The notes under the pieces are model-generated. The model was not told where the DNA came from and ran no database searches. It saw only the letters and a program-made list of their open reading frames with translations. A program made the position numbers and the translations under genes. Below are positions 52,400 to 62,613 of a stretch of 64,000 nucleotides of DNA, one piece after another. Source of the DNA: Neoarius graeffei (lineage: Eukaryota > Chordata > Actinopteri > Siluriformes > Ariidae). The stretch spans positions 7,440,001 to 7,504,000 of the forward strand of contig NC_083586.1 in the NCBI RefSeq assembly GCF_027579695.1, given 5' to 3'. How positions within the stretch are numbered: position 1 is the stretch's first letter; every line of letters begins with the position of its first letter.

Positions 52400-53510
52400 C
52401 TCCCACCACAGACCTGTGAGAGTGATATCACTGCTAAACTGCCTCAATGACTTCTTTGGATACTTTGAAACACAAAACAACACACCAGCACAAAAGACCA
52501 CTCCTCCCCTGGACGAGCAGGCTGTATGTCTGGCTCCAACCAGTGGCTCCAAACAGATATCTCCAGGATCAACCCACATAAGGCAGCTGGACCAGACAAC
52601 ATACCTGGTCATGTTTTGAAGGGCTGTGCCATGGGGCTCAAGGATGTCCTTGCTGACATCTTTAAAGGTCCCATGGCATGGTGGTTTGTTGATGCTTTAA
52701 ATGGGCTCGTGGAGGTTTCCGGATGTTATATCCGCAGTCTTTCTCGAAATGAACCCTCGGCACGTAGACATAGCCTCCTGGGAGAAAACCCCATTTCAGT
52801 GCTTTTCCCAGTGCGTCGTTTTGCTAATGAGAAGCAGGAGGCGGGTAAGGGTAGAGAGTGGGGGCGGGTCTTATCATTAATATTCATGACATGTAAACGT
52901 GTTACCTCTGATTGGCTAACAGCACTGTGATGCTACCTCCAGTGGGTCAGAACAAGCGGATGTGGGTGTCTTACTATGGCGAGAGAGAAGGAACAAACCA
53001 CGAAGGGAAAAATACCACGCGCTGACGTCATTAAGGTGCGACGCGAGGAAATAAAATAAATTCAACAAATGTTTGGGTTTTTACTGAACAAACAAATAAA
53101 ATGAACGAGTGACTTAAAAAAAGAATGTGGGTGTCTTTGTAAAAACTGTTTTGATTGGCTATTATAACAGAGCATGCTGCATGCTTTTTGGTTTTGTAGC
53201 GCAGAGTACCTGGCTAACTGCAGGAAGCAGTAACATATGCAGGCAATGCATAGTGAACATGGCCAGTAAGATCATTGGTACCCCTCAGCCCTCCCTTACA
53301 GACATTTACCACTCCCGCCTCACTCGCAGAGCCATCAGCATTGCTGGTGACACCTCCCACCCTTCACACTTACTCTTCAGCCTCCTGCCCTCAGGGAAAA
53401 GGTGCCGGAGCCTCCAGGCCTGCTCCACAAGACTGCTGATCAGCTTCATCCACCAGGCTGTCAGGATGCTGAACTCTGTCCACTACCTATCCCCTGCCCC
53501 TGGACTGTAA
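52400..53510 (+). pseudogene. LINE 5 RT remnants
   Basis: The N-terminal piece at 52430-52668 reads LNCLNDFFGYFETQNNTPAQ and, in another frame, [20 protein letters not shown] and [10 protein letters not shown]. The C-terminal piece at 53255-53510 reads NMASKIIGTPQPSLTDIYHS, LLFSLLPSGKRCRSLQACST and FIHQAVRMLNSVHYL. The catalytic palm, including the FADD box, is absent. Confidence 0.83.
52669..53205. mobile_element. Unclassified insertion in LINE 5
   Basis: Between the two RT pieces. It starts GGTCCCATGGCATGG, which resembles the start of a widespread fish MITE, and includes ACTATGGCGAGAGAGAAGG. A matching inverted right end is not evident, so a deletion may have removed it. Confidence 0.4.
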
Positions 53511-53850
53511 CAGATTCATTTACACAAGAACTCTCTCAGCCATTTGCACATCACACCACAATCATTTGCATCATTGTTGTACTTGCTGCTGTTGCTCATT
53601 TGCACTACTGTCCATGTACACCTCATAAGCTGCTCTTCTAAGCACCTTCTCCGATATGGTTATTGTACTGTATTTGCACTACTGTTATTTTATACATTGT
53701 TTGACTTGAGTGTACTTTTACCTATATTATCTATATTTTTTATATTTTCATTTGATTTGATAAGTAAGGTGAGAGAGAAACAGCATTTCAATTCTCCTAC
53801 ATGTCCTGGATATATAGTGAATTGACAATAAAAATATTTGAATATTTGAC

Positions 53851-54535
53851 TCTTGAATCTGAAGCAATATGGCTGCTTCATCAAAAACTCTCTTCTGGCA
53901 CTAATGGTTGTCATCCTCACTGTGGCTGCGCTGGCTATGCTGGGAAATATCTCCACTTGCTGAGACTGTGCAGAGCTCATCGAGGCTGTATGGAGCTCGG
54001 TGGCCAAGTAGGCTACTCATGCAAAGTACTTAACATTCCAGTAAGCTAGATTGGGCAGACTAGCTTGTTGCTGTATTCTCAGTGGAAACACTATGCCAGT
54101 TTTTTCAACAGTAGTTGCATAAAACACCTCAAGATCACTGTAGAATCTTATAAGACACTGTCCATTTGTTTAAACACATTCACAATAATAATTCTTAACT
54201 TGATGTGTTACCAACTTATCAACTCAAGTGGTGTGCCCATGCAATTTTTCCACGTGTCTCTCCTCCCTCCATGCATCCCTTCCTGTTTCTTACTGACCTC
54301 TCACCCCAACTGCTGATTGGCTCCACATTCAAGGCAAGTACCTTGAAACTAACTTATTTCTTATTAAATGTAAATGTTATTACCACATTATGAAAGGTAT
54401 GAAGTTAACATTTTAATACCAAGATTAAATAAATAAAACAAATAAATATGAACTTCTAACCAAATTCCCATTGTGCTACAGAAGGCCAGATAATTTATGT
54501 AACCCTGTAGATAACTATATCAGATCAGCAATTAA
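53851..54535. other. No recognisable feature
   Basis: Non-coding by inspection. There is no repeat family I recognise. Confidence 0.45.
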
Positions 54536-55054
54536 AATGTTTTACTCCCCTGAGAAAATGAAATAATTTCATTAATTTCCACATCAAAATCTTCAACTTG
54601 TGTACTAAATCCCTTATCTACACGATTCTTCAAACAGATAACACCAGAAGCAATTGAATCTCTAAAAATAAATCAATTCTTTCCTTAGAATTGGCCATGT
54701 AAACTAGCAATTATTAAGCTAGCAGTTATCAAACCCTTGATTAAAAAAACCTGACCTCAATCCCTGTTAGCTGTCCAATATCAAACCTCCCTTTTCTCTC
54801 TATGATCCTAGAAAATACTGTGGCACATCAGTTGCACACATCTACATCAGAAAAAACATCTATGAAATGCATCAGTAAGGATTTAGACCTCATCATAGCA
54901 CAGTGACAGCACTTTTAAAAGTAGGAAATGACCTACTGTTGACATCTGATCAGGACTGTGTCTCCTTGCTTGTATTGCTTGACCTTAGTGCAGCCTTTGG
55001 CATCACTGATCATTCCATTCACCTGGATAGACTAGAAAATGTTGGGGGAATTAA

Positions 55055-55742
55055 GGCTACGTTTACACTAGACCGTATCTGTCTCGTTTTCTTCGCGGAT
55101 GCACTGTCCGTTTACATTAACCCCCCTGGAAAAGCGGGGAAACGGGAATCCGCCAGCGTCCACGTATTCAATCTAGATCGTATCAGCTCCGGTGCTGTGT
55201 AAACATTCAGAATACGCGAATACGCTGTGCTGAGCTCTAGCTGGCGTCTCATTGGACAACGTCACTGTGACATCCACCTTCCTGATTCGCTGGCGTTGGT
55301 CATGTGACGCGACTGCTGAAAAACGGCGCGGACTTCCGCCTTGTATCACCTTTCATTAAAGAGTATAAAAGTATGAAAATACTGCAAATACTGATGCAAA
55401 TACTGCCCACTGTGTAGTTATGATTGTCTTTAGGCTTGCCATCCTTCCACTTGCAAGTAATAAGTGATATGCGCTGGGATCACACACACAGCGGCTCAGT
55501 CCCGAATCGTGGCTTGTTCACTTCACTCGCGCACTCTGTGAGCTGCGCAGGGCCGGAGTGCGCACCCTCCAGGCACTCGCTGTTCAGGGTGGAGTGATTT
55601 GGAGCGCAGGATGCCTGCGGAGCCGAGCGTATCCGCGTATTGGTGTTGCTGTGTGCACGGCTAACGGTTTTAGTGTAAACGCGAATCATTTTAAGAACGT
55701 TAATCTGATGATCCACTGATTCGACGTAATGTAAACGTAGCC
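55055..55742. mobile_element. Harbinger-like MITE
   Basis: Inverted ends GGCTACGTTTACACTAG (55055) and, from the right, GGCTACGTTTACATTACG (55742). TAA is duplicated on both sides (55052-55054, 55743-55745), the 3-bp TWA pattern of PIF/Harbinger elements. Comparison with LINE 2 confirms a single TAA at this place. GC-rich interior, no transposase. Confidence 0.82.
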
Positions 55743-56254
55743 TAAGGGAACAACCCTCTCCTGGCTCAGTTCTTATTTAACTGCTTGTTGCCAGTTTGTT
55801 GATGGAAATGGTGATTTTTTTTTTTTTGATGCATACTAAGGTCAAGTTTGGTGGTCCACAAAGATCTGTCTTAGGCCCACTTATATATATTGCTACCTCT
55901 GGGTAATATTTGTAAGCATGGTATTAGCTTCCACTGTTATGCTGATGGCACCCAATTGTTTGTTTCTGCAAATCCAGATGAGAGACACCAGGCTTAATAA
56001 TATTGAGAAATGTGTAAAGGACAGACACTGGATGCTAATTAACTTCCTTCTGCTTAACTCTGACAAGACAGAAGTACTTGTATTAGGACCACATGCAGCT
56101 AGGTTTTCTGATTATATAGTAACTCTGTATGGCCTTTGTTTCTTCATGTGTAGCAGTCAAAGACCTTGGGGTGATCATTGACTCCAGTCTTTCATTAAAA
56201 GTCATATCGATCACATTACAAGGACAGCTTCCTTTCATCTCAGAAGAAGAAATG

Positions 56255-56490
56255 TCACTTCATGATGCAGAAAAGAACAGTTGATGCTTTTGAAGAACAA
56301 GAACTTTATCACACGGTTGTGAAATTCCTCTCTGCATTTAATCCATCTGAAGCAGTGAATTCACACATGCACACACATGAGCAATGAGCACACACATACC
56401 CAGAGCAGTGGGCAGCCATGCTAACAGCGCCCGGGGAGCAGTTGGGAGTTAAGTGCCTTGCTCAAGGGCACCTCAGCCCAAGGCTGTCCC
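56255..56490. mobile_element. Short dispersed repeat in LINE 6
   Basis: It contains GAGCAGTGGGCAGCCATGCT, GCGCCCGGGGAGCAGTTGGG and GTGCCTTGCTCAAGGGCACC, phrases I know as a common dispersed sequence in fish genomes. The ends are not defined and the class is unknown. Confidence 0.5.
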
Positions 56491-56709
56491 ATATTAACCT
56501 TTCTTATCTCGAGGTTGGATTATTGTAATGCCTTACTGTCTGGATGTTCCAATAAGTGCATAAACATGCTCCAGTTACTTCAAAATGCAGCAGCAAGTGT
56601 CCTTCCTAGAACTAGAAGACATGCACACATCACCCCATCCTAGCCACATTGCATTAGCTCCCAATCAAATTTCACATTGATTATAAAATACAACTGTTGA
56701 CCTTTAAAG

Positions 56710-57381
56710 TGCATATTCTGAACCAATTTTGTGGGGTTTTTTTATATGAAAGTATGTCCCTTTACACACTCATCCAGAAGGGTAATTTTGCACAAGGCCA
56801 TCTGTCTACAGCAAAAAAAAAACAAAACAATGTGTCTGGAAAAATCCCAAGGGAGTCTGGAGCCATATTCGTGATGTTATCTGCAGAAGCGCAAGCAGGC
56901 TGTGTGAGCTTTGCACGGTTTAAGTGCACAGCCTGTGTAGACCAAGCACTCCCATTTCTCCCTCATTGTCCAGTCTTTTGGAAAATGATGAATACTAATC
57001 CCATCAAGATTGGTGTTGCTACACCCTCCTATGATACATCTGTTAACCATTTTAATAATTACGCGATAACGTTGAAGAAATTTGCAGAAAACCACCAGGT
57101 CGTTTTCTCATAAACAAACCAGTGCTGACATAGGATTCAGAGGGAGGCATCCTGCAGATGAAGTCACGAAAATCAATGTTTGCCAGGAAATTCAAATGCC
57201 AAGTTTTTTCAGAGGCGGACCAATTCACCTCAAATGGTTTGATTTCAACTGAATTTTTTCTGGTATTGTGCAAGGTAAAAACATTGCAGAGAATGCAGAA
57301 TGTTACAGATATTTGACCAAAGTTTAATATAAAATAGGAGAATTACATTGATCTTGCTCCTGAATTTACCCGTGATATGCA
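56710..57381 (-). mobile_element. P-element-like MITE with THAP remnant
   Basis: The 8-bp target duplication CTTTAAAG (56702-56709) and CTTTAAAAG (57382-57390, one extra A) flanks inverted ends TGCATATTC and GATATGCA. An 8-bp duplication together with a THAP-type finger inside fits the P superfamily. It is inserted in the LINE 6 RT tail: the flanks join to the LINE 2 sequence. Confidence 0.75.
56880..57050 (-). pseudogene. THAP zinc-finger remnant
   Basis: From the ATG at 57050 the minus strand reads MVNRCIIGGCSNTNLDGISI then HHFPKDWTMREKWE, with the CX4C pair, the HxFP motif and the following Trp of a THAP DNA-binding domain. The later conserved Cys and His (CKAH) may be those at about 56900. 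The frame runs into unrelated sequence, so only part of the N-terminal exon of a P-type transposase remains. Confidence 0.68.
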
Positions 57382-57838
57382 CTTTAAAAGCACTGAATGT
57401 CCTTGTACCACAGTACTTCAGTGAACTTCTGGTCCTCAATGACTGGACATCTATGGTACTTAGATCAAAATGTGCAGGCTGTCTGTTGGTACCTCTTATA
57501 GTGAAGGCTACATCAGGGGGCAGAGTCTTTTCTTACAAAGCCCCACAGTTATGGAACACCCTCCCAAGTAGTGTTCAGGACTCAGACACCATCTCAGTGT
57601 TCAAGTCTAGGTTGAAATCATATCCTTTTAGTTAAGCCTTTTGCACTGCAAAAAATGATATCTTAGCAAGTGAAAATATCTTGAATATAGTTGAAACGAT
57701 CTAGCATTTCCTATTCGAAGAATACAAAACAGCAATTCTGGAGATTATTAAACCTAGTTCTAGATTGCAAACAACGTATTCTAAGATGTCTTATCAAGTA
57801 AAAATATGTGTCCTTACAGCAAGATAATTTCACTAGTA

Positions 57839-58540
57839 CAGGTAGTCGTCGACTTACGACTGCATTTGGTTATGACTGACCAGTCGTAAACCGATCTGGT
57901 CGTAAGTCGGCCTATGTTAAATGAACGTAAGTATATTGTGATGGGTAATGATATTGTAATCATCTTAAAGTCTTATTTTATCAACATTTTCTTATTTTAT
58001 TACCTTGGCTCATTATTTGGTTTAAGTCAAACACTGCATACTACACTGTGTACAGTACAATTCGTTTAATATGTGCAAAACAAAAAATATGAAATACAGG
58101 TGTGAAAAATAGAAAACATTTTAGTTTATAACATACCAAAATACAAATGTAAAACATAGCAAAATACAAAATTTAGTGACCGCTGGCATCACTGGTGCTT
58201 GGCTGTGGGTCGTCTACATCATCATCAGCTGTTGCAGCGCTCGGGCTGTCGGGAGCATTTGCTCGTTTCATAAACCAGGAGCTGGGGCAGAAACTGTATG
58301 ACGGAGTGCACGATGGCGCATGAGAGAGACTGCGAATGTGCCGGGAGCTGGGGCGGAAACGGTTGTATGCCGCGAGAGGCGCTGCTGGGAGCTGGGGCGG
58401 AAACTGTTGTACGCGGCTAGAGGCGCTGCCGGGAGCTGGCGCGGAAACTGTCATACGCTCAGCTAGCTCAGCTGGGAAACACTTGCCAGTCATAACCAGA
58501 TGGTCATAAAGTCGATCGGTCGTAAGTCAACGACTACCTG
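57839..58540 (-). mobile_element. Tc1/pogo-type MITE
   Basis: Inverted ends CAGGTAGTCGTCGACTTACG (57839) and CGTAAGTCAACGACTACCTG (58540), with TA on both sides (57837-57838, 58541-58542). Inside is a GC-rich tandem repeat and a minus-strand frame (58173-58493) ending DPQPSTSDASGH, which resembles the tails of pogo/Tigger transposases. It is probably an internally deleted derivative of such an element. Confidence 0.78.
58337..58460. repeat. GC-rich tandem repeat, about 53-bp unit
   Basis: Three units share GGGAGCTGGGGCGGAAAC followed by TGTTGTA and GAGGCGCTG. A fourth, diverged unit precedes it (GGAGCTGGGGCAGAAACTGT at 58278). Confidence 0.85.
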
Positions 58541-59559
58541 TATTAAGTAATTTTCTGCTCAATTTCATTTTTTTGGCAGTATTAGTTTTTTTTTTTTTTT
58601 AATTATGTAAGAGTCTCCATCTGGCAGGTCCTTAGGCATAGTGTTTTGCTAAACTGGGATTATGGATGCTGTGACACCCCCCACACACACACATTCACTT
58701 GGCTTTGTTGACGGTGGAGTAGTCGGTTACTTTATGTCCCAGGACTTTGTCTGTGTTACCTTCTGCCTCTCCCTTTTAGGTATGCTTTCATAGTTAGTCT
58801 TGCCAGAGTCCCTGCTTGTGCTCAGTGCAAAATGTACACTGTTCTTAACCATTAGGTGACACTGTGCATACAACCTGTGTTTCCCCCAAACCCCCAATCT
58901 CTCCCTCTGTCTCTCTGTTGAGTTACATGTCAATCCTGAGACAGCAGTGATGTGGACCACTTCTACTCTTCTGACCTGCCAATCCATCCTGATGTCCTGC
59001 GTCTGGCTGGAGTCTCATTACATTGCTCCTGTGGAGGATGGCCCCATAAGGACAGTCAAAAGTCACACTTGGAAGATGGCTCCAGACACTTACAGTTTTA
59101 CAATGATAGCTGAAGACTAGAATTGCCATGATAACTTGCAGACTGCAGTAGTCATGAATGGTTTTGCACTCAAGTCTCCATCAATGAATAGTCAATAACT
59201 TCAACAAAATAGACTTCACGTTAAAATGATGATGAATTTTCTGGTTATACAGTTGTATTTTGTGATTATATAGGACAAAGTTATCAAAACAAGTTATTTA
59301 TAATCATGCTCTCTTATCACTCAGATGAGGCTGGGATCCCTTTTGAGTCTAGTTCCTCTCAAAGTTTCTTTCTCAGATCATCTGAGAGAGTGTTTCCTTG
59401 CCACTGTCACCACAAGCTTGCTCATCAGGGATAGATAAATCAATTTATTAGGGATAAAATTAGCACAAGTCTTTAATTTTGTGTGAAGCTGCTTTACCAC
59501 AATGTATGTTGTTAAAAGTGCCATACAAATAAACATGACTATACCCAGAAAAACAAGGC

Positions 59560-60880
59560 AAAAACATTCATCACTTTAATGCAAACATCTGTACCCCTGT
59601 TCATTCATGCAGTTATCTATCAGCCAATCATGGTGGAGCACAATCCCAAAAAATCATGCAGATCCAGGTCAACAGCTCCAGTTAATGTTCATATCAAACA
59701 CCTGAATGAGCAAAAAAATATGATCTGTGACTAACTGTGGCATGGTTGTTGGGGCCAGATGGGCTTGTTGAGTATTTTAGAAACTCCTGATCTCCTGGGC
59801 ATTTCACACACAGCAGTCTGTAGACTTTACACAGAATGATGTTTTTAAAAATCCATCCATTATCTCTAACCACTTATCCTGTGCAGGGTCACAGGCAAGC
59901 TGGAGCCTATCCCAGCTGACTATGGGCAAGAGGCAGGGTACACCCTGGACAAGTCACCAGATCATAATTGGGCTAATGCAAAGACAAACAACCATTCACA
60001 CCTACAGTCAATTTAGACCCACCAATTAGCCTAACCTGCATGTCTTTGGACTGTGAAGGAAACCAGCAAACCCAGAGGAAACCCACACAGACACAGGGAG
60101 AACCCAGAACCTTCTTGCTGTGAGGCGACAGTGCTAACCACCGTGCCACCCCTATGGTGCAAAAAATAAATTAATTTAAAAAAATTGAGTGAGCGATAGG
60201 TCTAGGAGTGTAAATGCCTTGTTGATAAGAGAGGTCAGAGGGAAATGGCCATATCTGCCAGGAGAGATATAGTAGTTAATATCTGAACCTTGAGATGGAT
60301 GGGCTACAGCTGATCACATTGAGTTCCACTTCTGTCAATCAAGAACAGGACTCTGAGGCTATATTGAATATAGACTCACAGAAACTGTACAGTCTTCAAC
60401 AGTGTGTGCCCAAACTAACTTCATATTTCTGTCCTTGGCTGAAAGGATGGGACCTGATGTAGTCTTCTGCTGTTGTGGCTCATCCACCTCAAAGTTTGAT
60501 GTGTTGTGCATTCGCAGATGTCTTTCTGCTCATCAATTCTGTTTCTGCTTGGTCTTTTCATTCCCTTCTGATGTTTCGTCATCAAGATGTTTTCATACCA
60601 TCTGCTCACAGGATGTTTTTTGTTGTTTTTCACACCATTCTGTGTAAACTCCAGGGACTGTTGTGTGTGAACTTCCCAGGAGATCAACAGTTCCTGAAAC
60701 ACTCAAACCAGAACCTGGTACATGCCAAGTCACAGCAATCTTGACCTTTAACTGCATGAATTTATGCATTGTGCTGCTGCCACATGATTGGCTGATTGGC
60801 TAACTGCATAATTGCAGGTGTAAAGGTGTTCCTGTTAAAGTGGTCAGTGAGTCGAATATACCCCAAAGCCAAACACTGAT
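59560..60880. mobile_element. Palindromic Tc1-like remnant
   Basis: The left half (59560-60395, plus) and right half (60395-60880, minus) are inverted copies of the same Tc1-like end. The left has CTGATCTCCTGGGCATTTC, CTTTACACAGAATGATG and AATGCCTTGTTGATAAGAGA; the right has the inverses CCCAGGAGATCAACAGTTCC, CACACCATTCTGTGTAAACTC and TCTGCTCATC. The outer edges (TGTTCATTCATGCAG and GTGTTCCTGTTAAAGTGG) are the terminal repeat. Only the N-terminal helix-turn-helix half of the transposase is represented, in both arms. A SINE interrupts the left arm. Confidence 0.65.
59842..60153 (-). mobile_element. V-SINE-type SINE, older copy
   Basis: Minus strand: tRNA-like head (CACGGTGGTTAGCACTGTCG, CCTCACAGCAAGAAGG), conserved core with CAGTCCAAAGACATGCAGG, and a tail region (TGGGATAGGCTCCAGCTTGC). 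ATGATG/ATGGTG flank it as a weak duplication. It is more diverged than the copy at 61178. Confidence 0.82.
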
Positions 60881-61131
60881 TCTCTAGAATCTCTAGAAGT
60901 GTGTGTGCATCTTCACACACAATTTTTTAATCCACTGGTTGGTGGACCTTATTCATTTACAAGGGAGTGAAATTGGTGCGTACTGTATGTGACATACTTT
61001 TCATTGCAATGCCAGATTGTCTCTAACTAGGACTGATTGAGACCATGATTGTCATCTACCATCAGGACTTCATCAATAAGAGTAAGTAATATTTTATATA
61101 CCACTCACATGTATTAGATCTACAGTATACC
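60881..61131. other. No recognisable feature
   Basis: 250 bp of AT-rich sequence between the palindromic remnant and the next Tc1. No motif seen. Confidence 0.5.
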
Positions 61132-61177
61132 TACAGTGGTGCTTGAAAGTTTATGAACCCTTTAGAATTTTCTATAT

Positions 61178-61559
61178 CTCATCTCATATCATCTCATCTC
61201 ATCATCTCTAGCTGCTTTATCCTGTTCTACAGGGTCACAGGCAAGCTGGAGCCTATCCCAGCTGACTATGGGCAAAAGGCGGGGTACACCCTGGACAAGT
61301 TGCCAGGTCATCACAGGGCTGACACATAGAGAGAAACAACCATTCACACTCACATTCACACCTACGGTCAATTTAGAGTCACCAGTTAACCTAACCTGCA
61401 TGTCTTTGGACTGTGGGGGAAACCGGAGCACCCGGAGGAAACCCACGCGGACACCATGCAAACTCCGCAAAGAAAGGCCCTCGCCGGCCACGGGGCTCGA
61501 ACCTGGACCTTCTTGCTGTGAGGCGACAGCGCTAACCACTACACCACCGTGCCACCCAC
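61178..61559 (-). mobile_element. V-SINE-type (DANA-like) SINE, well preserved
   Basis: It is flanked by an exact 10-bp duplication, TTTTCTATAT (61168-61177 and 61560-61569). On the minus strand the head has a perfect A box, TGGTGTAGTGG (61536-61546), and B box, GGTTCGAGCC (61494-61503), as in tRNA-derived SINEs transcribed by RNA polymerase III. The core (GGGTTTCCTCCGGGTGCTCC, CAGTCCAAAGACATGCAGG) is that of zebrafish DANA and other V-SINEs. The tail is a GATGAGAT-type simple repeat (61178-61207). Confidence 0.9.
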
Positions 61560-61894
61560 TTTTCTATATTTCTGCATAAATATGAACTAAAACATCAGAT
61601 TTTCACATAATTCCTAAATGTAGATAAACAGAACCCAGTTAAACAAATGAAACAAAATTATTATACTTGGTCATTTATTTATTGAGAAAAATGATCCAAT
61701 ATTACATATCTGTGAGTGGCAAAAGTATGTGAACCTCCAGCATTAGCAGTTAATTTGAAGGTGAAATTAGTCAGGTGTTTGTCATCCCATTGATTGAAAT
61801 CAGGTGTGAGTGGGCACCCTGTTTTATTTAAAGAACAGGGATCTATCAAAGCCTGATCTTCAGAACACATGTTTGTGGAAGTGCATCATGGCAT

Positions 61895-62400
61895 GAACAA
61901 AGGAGATTTCTGTGGACCTCAGAAAAAGTGTTGTTGATGCTCATCAGGCAGGAAAAGGTTACAAAACCATCTCTAAGGACTTTGGACTCCACCAATCCAT
62001 AGTCAAACAGATTGTGGACAAATGGAGGAAATTCAAGAACATTGTACCCCTCCCCAGGAGTGGTCAACCAACAAAGATCACTCCAAGAGCAAGGCGTGTA
62101 ATAGTCGGTGAGGTCACAAAGGACCCCAGGATGTCTAAGCAACTATGGTTAAAGAAGAATAAAGTTAATACTTTGGAATGGCCAAGTCAAAGTCCTGACC
62201 TTAATCCAATCGAAATGTTGTGGAAGGACCTGAAGCGAGCAGTTCATGTGAGGAAACCCACCAACATACCAGAGTTGAAGCTGTTTTGTACAGATGAATG
62301 AGCTAAAATTCCTTCAAGCTGGTGTGCAGGACTGATCAACAGTTACCAGAAATGTTTCATTTCAGTTATTGCTGCACAATGGGGTCACACCAGATACTGA
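61895..62400 (+). pseudogene. Tc1-like transposase T3, in-frame internal deletion
   Basis: An open frame 61912-62301 (129 codons) begins MDLRKSVVDAHQAGKGYKTI, includes the helix-turn-helix SKDFGLHQSIVKQIVDKWRK and the linker PRSGQPTKITPRARR. It then jumps directly from VTKDPRMSKQL to [34 protein letters not shown]. About 200 residues, including both catalytic Asp, are missing, yet the frame is kept and the Glu is present. A TGA at 62299 replaces a Trp or Arg-type codon; the natural end is near 62398. The product would bind DNA but not cut it. Confidence 0.85.
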
Positions 62401-62613
62401 AAGCAAATGTTCACATACTTTTGCCACTCACATATATGTAATATTGGATCATTTTCCTCAATAAATGACCAAGCATATTATTTTTGTCTCATTTGTTTAA
62501 CTTTGTTCTCTTTATCTACTTTTAGAACTTGTGTGAAAATTTGATGTTTTAGGTCATATTTATGCAGTAATATAGACAATTCTAAAGGGTTCACAAACTT
62601 TCAAACACCACTG

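Larger units (their letters stand above)
52384..53850 (+). mobile_element. LINE 5 (same family as LINE 3), internally deleted
   Basis: It starts inside the endonuclease-RT linker, loses most of the RT core, and ends with a 3' UTR and GACAATAAAAATATTTGAAT near 53850. About 530 bp of unrelated sequence fills the gap in the RT. Confidence 0.84.
54700..57635 (+). pseudogene. LINE 6 reverse transcriptase (heavily broken)
   Basis: Motifs: AVIKPLIKK (54735), a corrupted [57 protein letters not shown] (Gly for Asp; 54903 on), then after the Harbinger-like MITE the catalytic region FHCYADGTQLFVSANPDERH (Gly for the second Asp; about 55930), [40 protein letters not shown], and, after two more insertions, SYKAPQLWNTLPSSVQDSDT ending at 57633. 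It is older than LINE 2, judging by loss of catalytic residues. Confidence 0.84.
57644..58581. mobile_element. AT-rich non-autonomous element, second copy
   Basis: It starts CACTGCAAAAAATGATATC, close to the start of the element at 9704, and ends near TTTTTTGGCAGTA. The 3' UTR of LINE 6 continues after it (TCTCCATCTGGCAGGTCCTT). A Tc1/pogo-type MITE is nested in it at 57839-58540. Confidence 0.5.
54536..59547 (+). mobile_element. LINE 6 (L2-type, LINE 2 family)
   Basis: Plus-strand relative of LINE 2, recognisable from about 54536 (5'-truncated) to the terminal CATACAAATAAACATGACTA at 59547. It carries four or five later insertions: 55055-55742, about 56255-56490, 56710-57381 and 57644-58581 (itself holding 57839-58540). 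Each breaks sequence that is continuous in LINE 2. Confidence 0.86.
61134..62613 (+). mobile_element. Tc1-like transposon, family T, copy 3
   Basis: Ends CAGTGGTGCTTGAAAGTTT and AACTTTCAAACACCACTG, TA duplicated (61132-61133, 62614-62615). A SINE (61178-61559) lies in the left terminal repeat. The transposase gene has lost its catalytic middle. Confidence 0.9.

Noticed and set aside
53690..54007. A 105-codon minus-strand protein near the end of LINE 5
   Set aside because: About half lies antisense to the LINE 3' UTR and there is no recognisable motif; chance frame.
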